Counted from the first letter of the stretch, positions 14,436 to 23,359 are shown. The stretch is DNA of 64,000 bases from Lachnospiraceae bacterium (GCA_910575475.1 CAJTGD010000021.1:47580-111579), one strand, 5' to 3'. A program made the numbers and translations. Notes: generated by a model not told the origin, from the letters alone.

Positions 14436-16687
14436 AAACTGTAAGCAACGAATACATAAAGACGATGAAAAACCGCCGGGACTTTTATGCAGTGGCGGAA
14501 ATTACATTCCAGGACGGCACAAAAAAGACATTGGAAAAGAAGGACTTCACTATATCTGGAAATTCCGTAGTTCAGAGCGCCGGAAGCACGACCTTTCCGC
14601 TCGGTATGGTAGTTCCCCGGATAGTGAATATTTGCCTGATGAATGACGATGACAGGTGGTCGGAGTATGACTTTTATGGGACAAAAATCTTCCTTAGAAC
14701 AAAATACGATCTGGACAGCGGCCTGACAGAACCAATTAATGTTGGAAATTTTACCGTTATCACGCCGGAGTCCTATGGAACCACGATACAGATTACCGCA
14801 ACGGATGATTCGTACAAATTGGATAAGGATTATACCACCAATATAAGATATCCGACCACACTGTTGACCGCAGTGCAGGACTCTTGCCGGACATGCGGAG
14901 TAACCCTGTTTTCAACAGTTTTTACAAATAACGGATATGAAATCCAGCAGAAGCCGGAAAATCTGACTCACCGGCAGTTTATCGGCATGTGCGCCATGAT
15001 TGCCGGAGGGAACGCATTTTTTGACGAATACAACAGGCTGGTTATCCAGACATATGATTTTTCTGAGTTTGAGCGAACAGGACTTGACGGGGGATATTTC
15101 GACAAGCTGAACGCAACCCGGTATCAATCAGGAGACAATGCGGACGGCGGCAGTTTCAACCCGTGGAATACAGGAGATGTATTTGACGGAGGAAATTTCA
15201 GGGATATGAAAAATATCCATTTCCTCCAGACCTTTAAAAGCGGCCTTAAGATCGGAACGGATGACGTGGTAATCACGGGCGTGAAGCTGACCAAAGACAA
15301 GGAAGAGTGGCTTTACGGCTCTGAGGGATATGTGCTGTCTATGGAAAACCAGCTTGCGGCCGGAAAAGAGGAGGAAACTGTCGCACTCATAGGCGAATTG
15401 ATTGTAGGTCTGCAATTCCGACCATTTACCGGGGATAGCGTGGCTTATCCCCTGGCTGATTTCATGGATTTAGCAATTCTGATTGATCGGAACGGGAATG
15501 TATATAAGACGGTTATAACCGATATAGATTTTCAGTATTTTGGCTTTACAACGCTGAAATGTTCTGCGGACAGCCCGATCAGAAACAGCAGTAAGTACTA
15601 CGGTAACGAAGTGAAAGCTATCGTATTAGCCCGGCAGGAAGCTGAAAAGGAGATATCTGATTACGATAAGACAGTGCAGGATATGACTGCAATGATAAGC
15701 CAGGGGTTCGGGCTGTTCTTTACAAAAGAATTGCAGGAAGATGGATCTTACAAATCATATATGCATGACAAGCCTACGCTGGCAGAGTCTTCATATATCG
15801 TGACCAACACAAGCAATGGCATTTTAGTCTCTTCAAACGGCGGCACATCATGGGCAGTGGATAAGAACGGGAATGCGCTATTCAATGTAATTACGACTCA
15901 TGGACTAAATGCGGATTGGATTATTACTGGAATAATACGCTCTAAGGATGGTTCGGTGTATTTTGATTTGGACAACAACGAGCTCGTATGCAACAAAATG
16001 ATCAATACAAATGCGCCAAACAATCAGTCTCGTACCGTTGCAGACATTACATACATCCCACCTTCTGGGGTTAGCCTTGGAAGTACGGCGCAACTTCGAA
16101 TATATCCAGAGGGATATCCTGATGTTGCTACAACCATTAGTTCAAACCAATACAGGAAAGGAACTATATACAACCCTAAAAATCTTGAATTTATTGCGGG
16201 AAGCGCTTCTTTTTCTATGGGGAATGATGATGGGAGTGTTCTTAGCGACATTCTTACAGTAGAAGGTGAAATAAATGCTGAAAATGGACTGGCTGTTAAT
16301 CATATAAGGGCATTGGATGCAGTCGTTGATATTGGTTCAGATTTAAATATGCTTGGAACGAGATCGATTGTGAATTTTCGAGCGAAAACGAGTTTTCGAA
16401 TTCCGAGCAATGTTACTTGCGATATATATTCAGATGTTGATTTTCACAATTACACAATAAAAAACTTTAAACTTTCAAATTTAGCGGCAAACATAGATTT
16501 TAGAAATTATACCGCTTCGAATATAAAAATCAGCAATTTGGTTTCTATCAATGGATATACACCATATAGTGGGAATTTTCCAGTTGTTACAAAAATAGAA
16601 AGTGTAGGAGACGGAACCATAAGATGGTATAACTCTAGCGTAACAGTGAAAAATGGAATTATAACAGCGGCTCCGGCTTCTATTTAA
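14432..16687 (+). CDS. Tail hub / tail-associated structural protein
   Basis: This 751-residue protein's N-terminal ~370 residues have the beta-rich hub pattern ('YAVAEITFQDGTKKTLEKKDFTISGN', 'TTIQITATDDSYKLDKDY', 'LTHRQFIGMCAMIAGGNAFFDEYNRLVI') of phage minor structural proteins that form the tip. Residues ~400-550 look like a linker/spike domain. The last ~200 residues are markedly AT-rich, with repetitive 'NYT(I/A)(K/S)N(F/I)K(L/I)SNL' units resembling a beta-helix, and probably contact the host surface; they look recently exchanged. Start overlaps the previous gene. Confidence 0.8.
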   Translation: MKTVSNEYIKTMKNRRDFYAVAEITFQDGTKKTLEKKDFTISGNSVVQSAGSTTFPLGMVVPRIVNICLMNDDDRWSEYDFYGTKIFLRTKYDLDSGLTEPINVGNFTVITPESYGTTIQITATDDSYKLDKDYTTNIRYPTTLLTAVQDSCRTCGVTLFSTVFTNNGYEIQQKPENLTHRQFIGMCAMIAGGNAFFDEYNRLVIQTYDFSEFERTGLDGGYFDKLNATRYQSGDNADGGSFNPWNTGDVFDGGNFRDMKNIHFLQTFKSGLKIGTDDVVITGVKLTKDKEEWLYGSEGYVLSMENQLAAGKEEETVALIGELIVGLQFRPFTGDSVAYPLADFMDLAILIDRNGNVYKTVITDIDFQYFGFTTLKCSADSPIRNSSKYYGNEVKAIVLARQEAEKEISDYDKTVQDMTAMISQGFGLFFTKELQEDGSYKSYMHDKPTLAESSYIVTNTSNGILVSSNGGTSWAVDKNGNALFNVITTHGLNADWIITGIIRSKDGSVYFDLDNNELVCNKMINTNAPNNQSRTVADITYIPPSGVSLGSTAQLRIYPEGYPDVATTISSNQYRKGTIYNPKNLEFIAGSASFSMGNDDGSVLSDILTVEGEINAENGLAVNHIRALDAVVDIGSDLNMLGTRSIVNFRAKTSFRIPSNVTCDIYSDVDFHNYTIKNFKLSNLAANIDFRNYTASNIKISNLVSINGYTPYSGNFPVVTKIESVGDGTIRWYNSSVTVKNGIITAAPASI

Positions 16688-16709
16688 TAATAAAAGATAG
16701 GAGAATAAA

Positions 16710-16976
16710 ATGAACAAAAATAATTCACCAAAAAGAGTAATAATCCCAGCATCAATTATTATGGACAAGGCTTCAAGAGAGCTAAATGCTTTCATAGAAA
16801 CATACATGGAGCAAAGCGGGATCCCGTCGGAACTGATGATTCACGCAGTAAAGGATGTGCTTTTAAATCTTACTCAGCAAAATCTGGAAAAGGTGTCAAC
16901 AGACTTTATCAATTTGCAGACACAGATTGCAATGAGTTTGCAGCCGGAAAGTGATGAAAACAAGCAGGAGGATTAA
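16710..16976 (+). CDS. Small phage protein between hub and fibre (88 aa)
   Basis: This 88-residue helical protein (..PKRVIIPASIIMDKASRELNAFIETYMEQSGIPSELM..) lies 3 bp before the fibre gene and has a GGAGAA ribosome site. The pattern resembles small conserved proteins in baseplate/fibre modules of clostridial phages. Function unknown. Confidence 0.6.
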   Translation: MNKNNSPKRVIIPASIIMDKASRELNAFIETYMEQSGIPSELMIHAVKDVLLNLTQQNLEKVSTDFINLQTQIAMSLQPESDENKQED

Positions 16977-16978
16977 CC

Positions 16979-18016
16979 ATGGCTATACTAATGCGCGGCG
17001 GAGTATATGACGATTTTGACCCGAACAAACTTCTTCCCAGGGAGTTTGCCGTTGTTTTGAGCAATGACCCAAGCACACGGGACGGCAAAGCAATCTATAT
17101 CTGTTTCGGGCCCGGGAAAGTGAAACGAATCTCCACATTTGAGGATATGCGGGATGATATGGAGAACGCAGGAGCGGAAGTGTTCGAGCAGTACGATGCG
17201 GCATTCAGGGAAATTTTAGCACAAGTCCAGGCGTTGGCCGCACAAACGGAGCAATACAAAGATGCGGTCAATGCCATACGGAACGATATTGTAAATACAT
17301 ACATGCCGCAGATACAGGCCGCCGCAGCTCATGCTGCTGCTGCGAAAAATAGCGCTGATTCTGCTAACAACTCCGCCAAACTGTCAGAATCATGGGCTGT
17401 AGGCGGAACCGGTACACGAGTGGGAGAAGATACGGACAATTCGAAGTATTACTCAAAGCAAGCAGCCGATTTGGTGGAGGAAGCAAAACATATTATATCC
17501 GCTTCTTCATCGGGGGCGCTGATTCCTATTGATACAAGGCGTTTTGAAGATTTGCCGATCACATCAACGACTGGGTACATGTACAATATCAGCAATGATT
17601 TTGTCACGGATGATAGATTCGTGGATGGGGCCGGGAGATTTTGCGGCGCAGGCAATAACGTGTACTGGACAGCTGACGGAATGTGGGACGTTTTGGCAGG
17701 GATTCAGGCGGCAGAGGATTTTGTTGGAACAATGGAAGAAGCCGAAAGAAAACTTTCAGCAGGAGAGCTTGCCGAAGGAACAGTCTTGTTTACGTATGAA
17801 GATGATACTTCTGAACAGACGGTCGCTTTGGATGACGAACTATCAGAAACAAGTGAGAACGCAGTAAAAAACAAAGTGATTACTGCGGCGATAAACGTTT
17901 TACAACAAAATACCATAAAAAAAACTGGCGGTACGGTGACGGGAACGCTAAAAGCAAAAACCATGGTTATAGGGACCACGCCATCAACGGAAATCGGTGC
18001 AATATGGATTGAATAG
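16979..18016 (+). CDS. Tail fibre / baseplate upper protein
   Basis: This 345-residue protein begins 'MAILMRGGVYDDFDPNKLLPREFAVVLSNDPSTRDGKAIYICFGPGKVKRI', typical of the N-terminal virion-attachment domain of Firmicutes phage fibre proteins. It continues with an Ala-rich coiled coil (residues ~75-130) and the fibre motif 'SAKLSESWAVGGTGTRVGEDTDNSKYYSKQA'. The C-terminal part is probably an adaptor for downstream fibre proteins. Confidence 0.8.
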   Translation: MAILMRGGVYDDFDPNKLLPREFAVVLSNDPSTRDGKAIYICFGPGKVKRISTFEDMRDDMENAGAEVFEQYDAAFREILAQVQALAAQTEQYKDAVNAIRNDIVNTYMPQIQAAAAHAAAAKNSADSANNSAKLSESWAVGGTGTRVGEDTDNSKYYSKQAADLVEEAKHIISASSSGALIPIDTRRFEDLPITSTTGYMYNISNDFVTDDRFVDGAGRFCGAGNNVYWTADGMWDVLAGIQAAEDFVGTMEEAERKLSAGELAEGTVLFTYEDDTSEQTVALDDELSETSENAVKNKVITAAINVLQQNTIKKTGGTVTGTLKAKTMVIGTTPSTEIGAIWIE

Positions 18017-18031
18017 GGAGGATATTTTGCA

Positions 18032-19219
18032 ATGTTTGATATAGATTACATAATACCATGCTATGGAAGGTCTGAGTTAATTAGACCGGGACTGAGAGCT
18101 CTTGCAAATCAGTGGAAGAGTGAATTTATCCATGTAATTCTTGTGAACGACTGTTCCCCGAATACGGACTGTGATTACCAGGATCTGGTGGATGAATTTT
18201 CGCCATACCTGGACATCCGGTGCATCCGGACTCCGGAGAATGCAGGGCAGGGGCTGGCAAGGCAGTGGGGTATCGACAATTCCAGCCATGATTATTTCAT
18301 GCTGCAGGATGAAGACGATATGTTAGCAAGTCCTTTAGCTGTGTCTATGTATGTTGGTTCGATTGAGGATAACATATACAAAAAAAATGATGGGGACAAG
18401 AACGTATTTGTTTTGGACGAAGAAGGAAACCTGGTTTTGGACGAAACAAAAAAGCCTATCGCAATTATGTCGGCAGCTATCTTAGAATTCGACGATAATC
18501 ACACAAGAATTATAGAGGCTACTAACAGGATATGGGTAAACGCAAAATTATACAATAGAAAGTTTTTGGAAGAACACAATATCCGATTCAACAAGGCTCA
18601 AAGCAGACACGCAGAAGATTATTATTTTATGACATGCTTTTTTCATTGTCTCGATAATGACCCGGATTACGAAGGGATATTATTTACAGACAATCAAATT
18701 ATGTATCTATGGTATCCGAATGAAAATAGCCAAAGCCGAAAAGACCCGCATTATGGTTTCATGCTATCAGGATATACAATGAACGGTTCCGTCAATGTCT
18801 TGAATTTCATGAGGGATACAGAGCTGACCGGGATTGATTGGACTGAGAAAATTGAATCAGTATATCGAAAAACGGTTTTAAATATGCTGACATATTCGTA
18901 TTTCACGTTTTTGTCCTTTATCCGGCGGGTGGCAACAACAGAGTATGTCCCGGCGCTGGAACTGGACTGGTATATGCTGCGGGATTCCTGCAACATGCTC
19001 CGGGAAAAATGCATGGAATATTACGATACATATACATACACCGAAAAGATTGACGAATATCACGATGTGCATTGTTGTACGGATGCGCAGTTCTCAGAAC
19101 CATGGATTGATCTTGATACATATATTACGGATGGGTGCGAGGAGCTTTCATGGACGTTTGAAGAACTGTTAAAATGCAAAGAAACATATAAGTTCAACGA
19201 ATGGGGATTCAGGATATGA
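18032..19219 (+). CDS. Family 2 glycosyltransferase encoded in the tail-fibre module
   Basis: The N-terminus 'IDYIIPCYGRSELIRPGLRAL...VILVNDCSPN' is a GT-A family 2 nucleotide-sugar site; 'MLQDEDDML' supplies the DxD metal motif at about residue 90 and 'RHAEDYYF' (residues ~190-197) the acidic catalytic motif. The 395-residue protein has no membrane segment, so it acts in the cytosol. Its TGA overlaps the ATG of a Ser/Thr-rich protein, implying joint production. I infer that it modifies that protein or another fibre component; the sugar donor is unknown. Confidence 0.85.
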   Translation: MFDIDYIIPCYGRSELIRPGLRALANQWKSEFIHVILVNDCSPNTDCDYQDLVDEFSPYLDIRCIRTPENAGQGLARQWGIDNSSHDYFMLQDEDDMLASPLAVSMYVGSIEDNIYKKNDGDKNVFVLDEEGNLVLDETKKPIAIMSAAILEFDDNHTRIIEATNRIWVNAKLYNRKFLEEHNIRFNKAQSRHAEDYYFMTCFFHCLDNDPDYEGILFTDNQIMYLWYPNENSQSRKDPHYGFMLSGYTMNGSVNVLNFMRDTELTGIDWTEKIESVYRKTVLNMLTYSYFTFLSFIRRVATTEYVPALELDWYMLRDSCNMLREKCMEYYDTYTYTEKIDEYHDVHCCTDAQFSEPWIDLDTYITDGCEELSWTFEELLKCKETYKFNEWGFRI

Positions 19220-20010
19220 GCGGACTGGCTGTCAGGAATAAAAGCGGCGAAAAAGTAAATTATACAGGATCGCAGTTTGACGGATTGGAAAGTGTAGGCT
19301 CTCATCATCTTTGCGTGCGCACCGGATCGGGCGAAGCAGGTGTGAAAAAGTACGCTTTAACATCCACGCCGCTGAATGATAAATATAAAGCACTTAAGAT
19401 GCGGATTCCTGACAATGCCGGGGAAAATGCTGGAAAGGATGCTTATATTGCGCAAAGGTATTACGAAGCAAAATCAACCACGCAATCATACTTATACGTG
19501 GATTCCCGAGAAAGCAATTATACAGAAACAAACACGATAACGCAAGAAAGCACAACAAGATCTAAAAGCGCTACAACGTCTACTAGAAATAGTGTTGTGA
19601 CTCGCTATGGGAATTATGTCAATAGAAGTTCAAGTACTTCAGGAAGCGGGACGCTTCGTGTCACCAGACCGCTTTTCAGCCAAACTAGAACGGATGGCGT
19701 TGCCGTGATTATGGCTTCAAGCGCTACGTCTAGTACAATTGTTAAACGCACGGTAACGCACACATCCTCAGCAAGAGGGATAGATGGGGCGGCAACGTCA
19801 TATTGGGGTAGCACCGTTAGCTTTCCATTTCCGTGTTATGTTATAACAAGAAACGCAACTACCAGTAAATCAACAACAGTATCGGTAAAAGAATCTGTTC
19901 AGTCAACAACCATGGAAATGACTAAAAGTTCAACAAGAAGCTCTACGTATTGGCAGAGCGGAATCGAAGAAACAACAACATCGGTAATTGCAAACAATGT
20001 AAATCTGTAA
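19216..20010 (+). CDS. Ser/Thr-rich tail protein, possible glycosylation target
   Basis: The ATG at 19216 overlaps the glycosyltransferase stop as ATGA; a further in-frame ATG at 19201 exists. The first ~90 residues look folded ('YKALKMRIPDNAGENAGKDAYIAQRYYEAK'). In the last 171 residues I count 68 Ser or Thr, in clusters such as RSSSTSGSGT and TKSSTRSSTY. This is the composition of O-glycosylated surface proteins. A structural role in the fibre follows from position; no enzyme motif is seen. Confidence 0.65.
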   Translation: MSGLAVRNKSGEKVNYTGSQFDGLESVGSHHLCVRTGSGEAGVKKYALTSTPLNDKYKALKMRIPDNAGENAGKDAYIAQRYYEAKSTTQSYLYVDSRESNYTETNTITQESTTRSKSATTSTRNSVVTRYGNYVNRSSSTSGSGTLRVTRPLFSQTRTDGVAVIMASSATSSTIVKRTVTHTSSARGIDGAATSYWGSTVSFPFPCYVITRNATTSKSTTVSVKESVQSTTMEMTKSSTRSSTYWQSGIEETTTSVIANNVNL

Positions 20011-20023
20011 AGAAGGTGATGAA

Positions 20024-20245
20024 GTGATATCAAAAGTTATAAACGGACAAATCGTAAGATTTGCGAATAAAGGAGGAGGCGGTGGAGGTTCTGGAACAAA
20101 TAATTATAATGATTTATCTTATAAACCAAGTATAAATGGTGTTGAGTTAATAGGGAACAGGAATTTCGATTCTTTAGGAATTAATAAAATGACAAATAAA
20201 AAAATTTTACAAATAATAAATCAAGCAGAAAGCAAAGGAGAATGA
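20024..20245 (+). CDS. Small fibre-type protein (73 aa)
   Basis: The GTG start follows AAGAAGGTGATGAA. The protein has a Gly run (GGGGGGSG) and the phage fibre motif 'NNYNDLSYKPSINGVELIGNRNFDSLGI', which recurs in the next gene. It is AT-rich like its neighbours and part of the receptor-binding module. Confidence 0.65.
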   Translation: MISKVINGQIVRFANKGGGGGGSGTNNYNDLSYKPSINGVELIGNRNFDSLGINKMTNKKILQIINQAESKGE

Positions 20246-20246
20246 T

Positions 20247-20789
20247 ATGGAACAGCAGTACGATGTAATTGATAGTGACGGTTTACTCTTTTTATGGCAA
20301 CAGATTTTGTCTAGATTTGTGGTAAAAGAGGAAGGAAAAGGATTGTCCACAAATGATTTGACGGATGAGCTTTTGCAAAAAATTCAAAATGCTGGGGATT
20401 CATCTTTTAATGGAAATTATGATTCCTTGACAAACAGACCGCAGGTAAATGGAATTGTTTTAACGGGTAACAAAACACTTGCCGACTTGGGAATCACAGA
20501 AGCCATTACAAATGCAATTGAAAATGTAAATCAAATTTCTTACGAAGTTAAAGAATCTTTTGATGATTTGCCTTTAACAGGAACAATTGGCGTTTTTTAT
20601 CTTGTACCTGGGAAAGGTAACGGAAATAATAACTATGATGAATACATATGGAATGCCGAAGGTTCGAAGTACGAGTTAATCGGTTCTATACAAAAACAAA
20701 TTGATTTATCGGAGTATGTCAAACATGCAGACATAAAACCAATAACAAACGAAGAAATTCTTTCTATAATAAATAGTGTTACTGGGTGA
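20247..20789 (+). CDS. Tail fibre protein (180 aa)
   Basis: The protein carries the fibre motif 'NYDSLTNRPQVNGIVLTGNKTLADLGI' (about residues 57-83) and a domain with 'FDDLPLTGTIGVFYLVPGKG', common in phage fibre segments. The start 'MEQQYDVIDSDGLLFLWQQI' parallels the next gene ('NFDKNGILFLVSALWGKI'), suggesting duplication of fibre units. It ends overlapping a possible GTG start of the next gene. Confidence 0.7.
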   Translation: MEQQYDVIDSDGLLFLWQQILSRFVVKEEGKGLSTNDLTDELLQKIQNAGDSSFNGNYDSLTNRPQVNGIVLTGNKTLADLGITEAITNAIENVNQISYEVKESFDDLPLTGTIGVFYLVPGKGNGNNNYDEYIWNAEGSKYELIGSIQKQIDLSEYVKHADIKPITNEEILSIINSVTG

Positions 20790-20794
20790 TAACT

Positions 20795-21436
20795 ATGGAT
20801 AATAAAAATATTGATAATTTCGATAAGAATGGAATTTTGTTTTTGGTTAGTGCCTTATGGGGGAAGATTACAAAAAAAATTGATGAAAATATATATAGTT
20901 TTACCGAGTCTAAAACGAGGGAGAATATAACTTCCTCAGACCCGATAAAAATAATTCTTGGAAAAATTATGAAGTGGTTTTCCGACCTGTCGGCAGGCGC
21001 GGCATCTTCTTTGCTTGGGCAAAATTTGACGGAGAACAAGGCACTGATTTCAGATGCGAACGGGAAGGTGGCGGCTTCTGATTTGGATGCAAGCAAGGTC
21101 GAGTTTTTGAGTGGGGTGACGAGTGATATACAGGAGCAAATTAATTCACTAAACTCCACTTTAGAAAATATAGGCGACGAGCCTATAAAGATAATTACGA
21201 TGTCGGGAAGTGTAATTGATCTTTTCGAAAAATGTAGGAGTGGATTGAACGTATTTATTTGTGGAGGATCATCAGTTGGGCTTCCGAGTCAAACTACAGA
21301 GTGGAAATACGGGTGCGGCTTGTTATTCAAAAGAAGCGGCGACGAAGGAACAATGATGCTTTTTGGATACAATAGCACAAAAATTGCCATATGTCCGATA
21401 TCGAATAAAATCGCAGGTTCTTGGAGGATTATATAG
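20795..21436 (+). CDS. Receptor-binding fibre protein with invertible C-terminus
   Basis: The constant part (residues 1-~127) has 'GILFLVSALWGKITKKIDENIYSF' and 'LISDANGKVAASDLDASKVEFLSGVTSDIQEQINSLNSTLENIG'. The codons for INSLNSTLENIG lie in a 36-bp inverted repeat. The variable part from 'DEPIKIITMSG' to 'AGSWRII' can be exchanged for the cassette on the opposite strand that ends at 21443. ATG 20795 follows GGGTGAT; a GTG at 20786 overlapping the previous stop is possible. Confidence 0.8.
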   Translation: MDNKNIDNFDKNGILFLVSALWGKITKKIDENIYSFTESKTRENITSSDPIKIILGKIMKWFSDLSAGAASSLLGQNLTENKALISDANGKVAASDLDASKVEFLSGVTSDIQEQINSLNSTLENIGDEPIKIITMSGSVIDLFEKCRSGLNVFICGGSSVGLPSQTTEWKYGCGLLFKRSGDEGTMMLFGYNSTKIAICPISNKIAGSWRII

Positions 21437-21812
21437 TATACATTATGATTTTGCACTCTGTGGATCGTATATTCTGTATTGATTATTATAAAAATTGAAA
21501 AATACAGGAGGTTTCGAATTTGTATAGTCCATTATCATACCAACAGCGCCTTGCGTATCCAGTTTGGAAAAAATAATTGGAAAGTTATATCCAACAGCTG
21601 GATATATAAAATTAATACATCCGGCTTCGTGCTTGGAAATCTCATTTTTGAAGTAATCCAATGCACCATATACGGTCCTCACATTTGTGTTTCCTGATGC
21701 ATTTACGAATGATATGCTACTCGTTTTAAGTACGTATACAAATGCGCCGTTTGGTAAATTGGTTTCAGACCCTCCACCTATATTTTCTAAAGTGGAGTTT
21801 AGTGAATTAATT
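21139..21812. repeat. Invertible segment bounded by 36-bp inverted repeats
   Basis: 21139-21174 is identical to the reverse complement of 21777-21812 over 36 bp. The repeat encodes the same residues (INSLNSTLENIG) in frame in both the expressed fibre gene and the opposite-strand cassette, and the two variable ends meet tail-to-tail at 21436/21443. Within the repeat CTAAA and TTTAG form a dyad around a 6-bp centre (21149-21164), a plausible crossover site. Inversion would swap the fibre C-terminus. Confidence 0.88.
21443..21812 (-). other. Silent alternative fibre C-terminal cassette
   Basis: Read on the minus strand, an open frame enters through the inverted repeat (INSLNSTLENIG) and continues 'GGGSETNLPNGAFVYVLKTSS' to 'NNQYRIYDPQSAKS', about 110 residues, ending at 21443. 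Upstream sequence on that strand is only the back of the lysis promoter region, so it has no start signals of its own. It is expressed only if the segment inverts. The sequence resembles phage fibre tips ('VYVLKTSSISF...AGCINFIYPAVGYNFPIIFSKLD'). Confidence 0.85.
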
Positions 21813-21862
21813 GGAGGGAAATTATTATTTATTATGCAAATAAGGACGCAATCAATAATAAC

Positions 21863-21896
21863 TTGGTACAAATAAAGTCTCAAAAAATCATATAAT
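21863..21896 (+). promoter_or_regulatory. Putative phage late promoter, copy 2 (lysis genes)
   Basis: TTGGTACAAAT (21863-21873) and TATAAT (21891-21896) are spaced exactly as at 9713-9746, while intervening bases differ. It lies just outside the invertible segment and 32 bp before the XhlA-like gene, so lysis gene transcription does not depend on the segment's orientation. Confidence 0.5.
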
Positions 21897-21927
21897 ATCC
21901 ATAGAACAACATTCGGAGGTGATGCCT

Positions 21928-22242
21928 ATGGACAACTATATCACAAGGCAAGAACACGATGAGTTTGCACGCCGGCAGGACGCTGAAAACGAACGGCAAA
22001 ACAGAAGAATAAGCCTACTAGAGGATAATGTCCGGCAAATAAACGAACTGACCGTCTCAGTCAAAGAAATGGCTGTCAACATGAGCAATATGCTGAAAGA
22101 ACTGGAAAAGCAAGGGGACAGGCTGGAAGCGTTGGAAAAAGAGCCTGCGGAAACAACAAAGCAAATCAAATCAGCAATTATCACGGCCATAGTCGGTACG
22201 GTTGTAGGCGCTGTCGTGACGGCAATCATTATGATTTTATAA
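21928..22242 (+). CDS. XhlA-like lysis-associated membrane protein
   Basis: This protein of about 104 residues has a coiled-coil body ('NRRISLLEDNVRQINELTVSVKEMAVNMSNMLKELEKQGDRL') and one C-terminal membrane segment ('AIITAIVGTVVGAVVTAIIMIL'), the haemolysin XhlA architecture. These proteins work with the holin at the membrane during lysis. ATG 21928 is 8 nt after GGAGG; ATG 21922 is too close. Confidence 0.75.
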   Translation: MDNYITRQEHDEFARRQDAENERQNRRISLLEDNVRQINELTVSVKEMAVNMSNMLKELEKQGDRLEALEKEPAETTKQIKSAIITAIVGTVVGAVVTAIIMIL

Positions 22243-22259
22243 TATGAAAGGAGAAACAT

Positions 22260-22472
22260 ATGAGCAACTATTGGAAGGAATGGACAAAGAAGGCAAGAGT
22301 CCGGGCGGTAAAGACTGTAGCCCAGGCAGCAATCGCCGGGATCGGAACAGCAGCAGCTATGGGACAGGTTGATTGGAAATATGTGCTTTCCTCTTCGGTT
22401 TTGGCCGGGATCCTGTCAATGCTGACTTCGGTTGCGGGACTGCCGGAGGTTGAAGCGAAGAAATACGAATAA
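22260..22472 (+). CDS. Phage holin
   Basis: This 70-residue protein has a charged N-terminus (KEWTKKARVRAVK) and two hydrophobic helices (about residues 18-36 and 41-60) separated by a short turn with DWKY. Size, topology and place directly before the endolysin fit a holin that permeabilises the membrane. Confidence 0.8.
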   Translation: MSNYWKEWTKKARVRAVKTVAQAAIAGIGTAAAMGQVDWKYVLSSSVLAGILSMLTSVAGLPEVEAKKYE

Positions 22473-22485
22473 GGGGAGAAAAAGT

Positions 22486-23226
22486 ATGTCTAAAATATTT
22501 GTAATCGCAGGACATGGAGCCGGGGATCCAGGATCCTGCGGGAATGGGTATACGGAAGCGGAACGGGTAAGGGTTCTTGCGAAAAGGATCAAGGAACTCG
22601 GAGGAGGGAACGTAATCCTGGGGGATCTCTCCCGGGATTACTATAGAGACAATGGAGTCAGTACCGTAAACTTACCGGAAGAATATCAGATCGTGGAGCT
22701 TCATATGGATGCGGGCGTTCCTACAGCAAGGGGCGGACACGTTATCATATTCGGCGGCTTCCAGGCGGATGACTATGACAAGGCCCTGGCAAGCATGCTG
22801 GCAGAGATCCTACCGGGACGGAGCCAGATGATTGTGGGAAGGAATAACCTGGCGAATCCGGAAAGGGCAGCTATGCGTGGATATGGGTACCGGCTGGTGG
22901 AATTTGGCTTCATCACCAACGCCGAAGATGTAAAGATCTTCAATACCCGGATGGACGATATCGCCAGAGGGGTGCTGGCGGCATTCGGGATCAAGGCAGC
23001 AGAGAATAAGACAGAGGAGAACAAGACAGGAGGAGAAGACATGGGCTGCATTTTATCAGTAGAAGGAACGAAGACACAGTATTATTTTGATGGGAAGTCT
23101 GTTCACGCTTTTACAAATGGCAAAGAAAAGAATGTGATCAAAAAAGTCTGCAGCGGGATCACAGACAGCATCAAATTGACGGAGGATGAATTTAAGGATT
23201 TAAAGAATGTTCTGAAGCGTTCTTAA
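22486..23226 (+). CDS. N-acetylmuramoyl-L-alanine amidase (endolysin)
   Basis: This 246-residue Amidase_3 enzyme shows zinc ligands in 'IAGHGAGDPGSCGNGYTEAER' (His and Glu) and 'VELHMDAG' (His), and the catalytic Glu in 'LVEFGFITN'. It cleaves the stem peptide from MurNAc. A linker rich in Glu/Lys/Asn precedes a ~65-residue C-terminal domain ('ILSVEGTKTQYYFDGKSVHAFTN'), likely wall binding. ATG 22486 follows AAGGGGAG; a frame to 22432 overlaps the holin. No signal peptide, so export needs the holin. Confidence 0.88.
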   Translation: MSKIFVIAGHGAGDPGSCGNGYTEAERVRVLAKRIKELGGGNVILGDLSRDYYRDNGVSTVNLPEEYQIVELHMDAGVPTARGGHVIIFGGFQADDYDKALASMLAEILPGRSQMIVGRNNLANPERAAMRGYGYRLVEFGFITNAEDVKIFNTRMDDIARGVLAAFGIKAAENKTEENKTGGEDMGCILSVEGTKTQYYFDGKSVHAFTNGKEKNVIKKVCSGITDSIKLTEDEFKDLKNVLKRS

Positions 23227-23359
23227 CGCCGTACCGCAAAACAGGCTCCGCAGCCGGACAGTGACTGAATGGGAAGGTGCGCCGGTATCGGCGGCCGCCC
23301 GGCAGGGCGTGCAGGTTCTAATTCCATCTTTTCATTGACGGATCTTTTAAATTCAAAGA

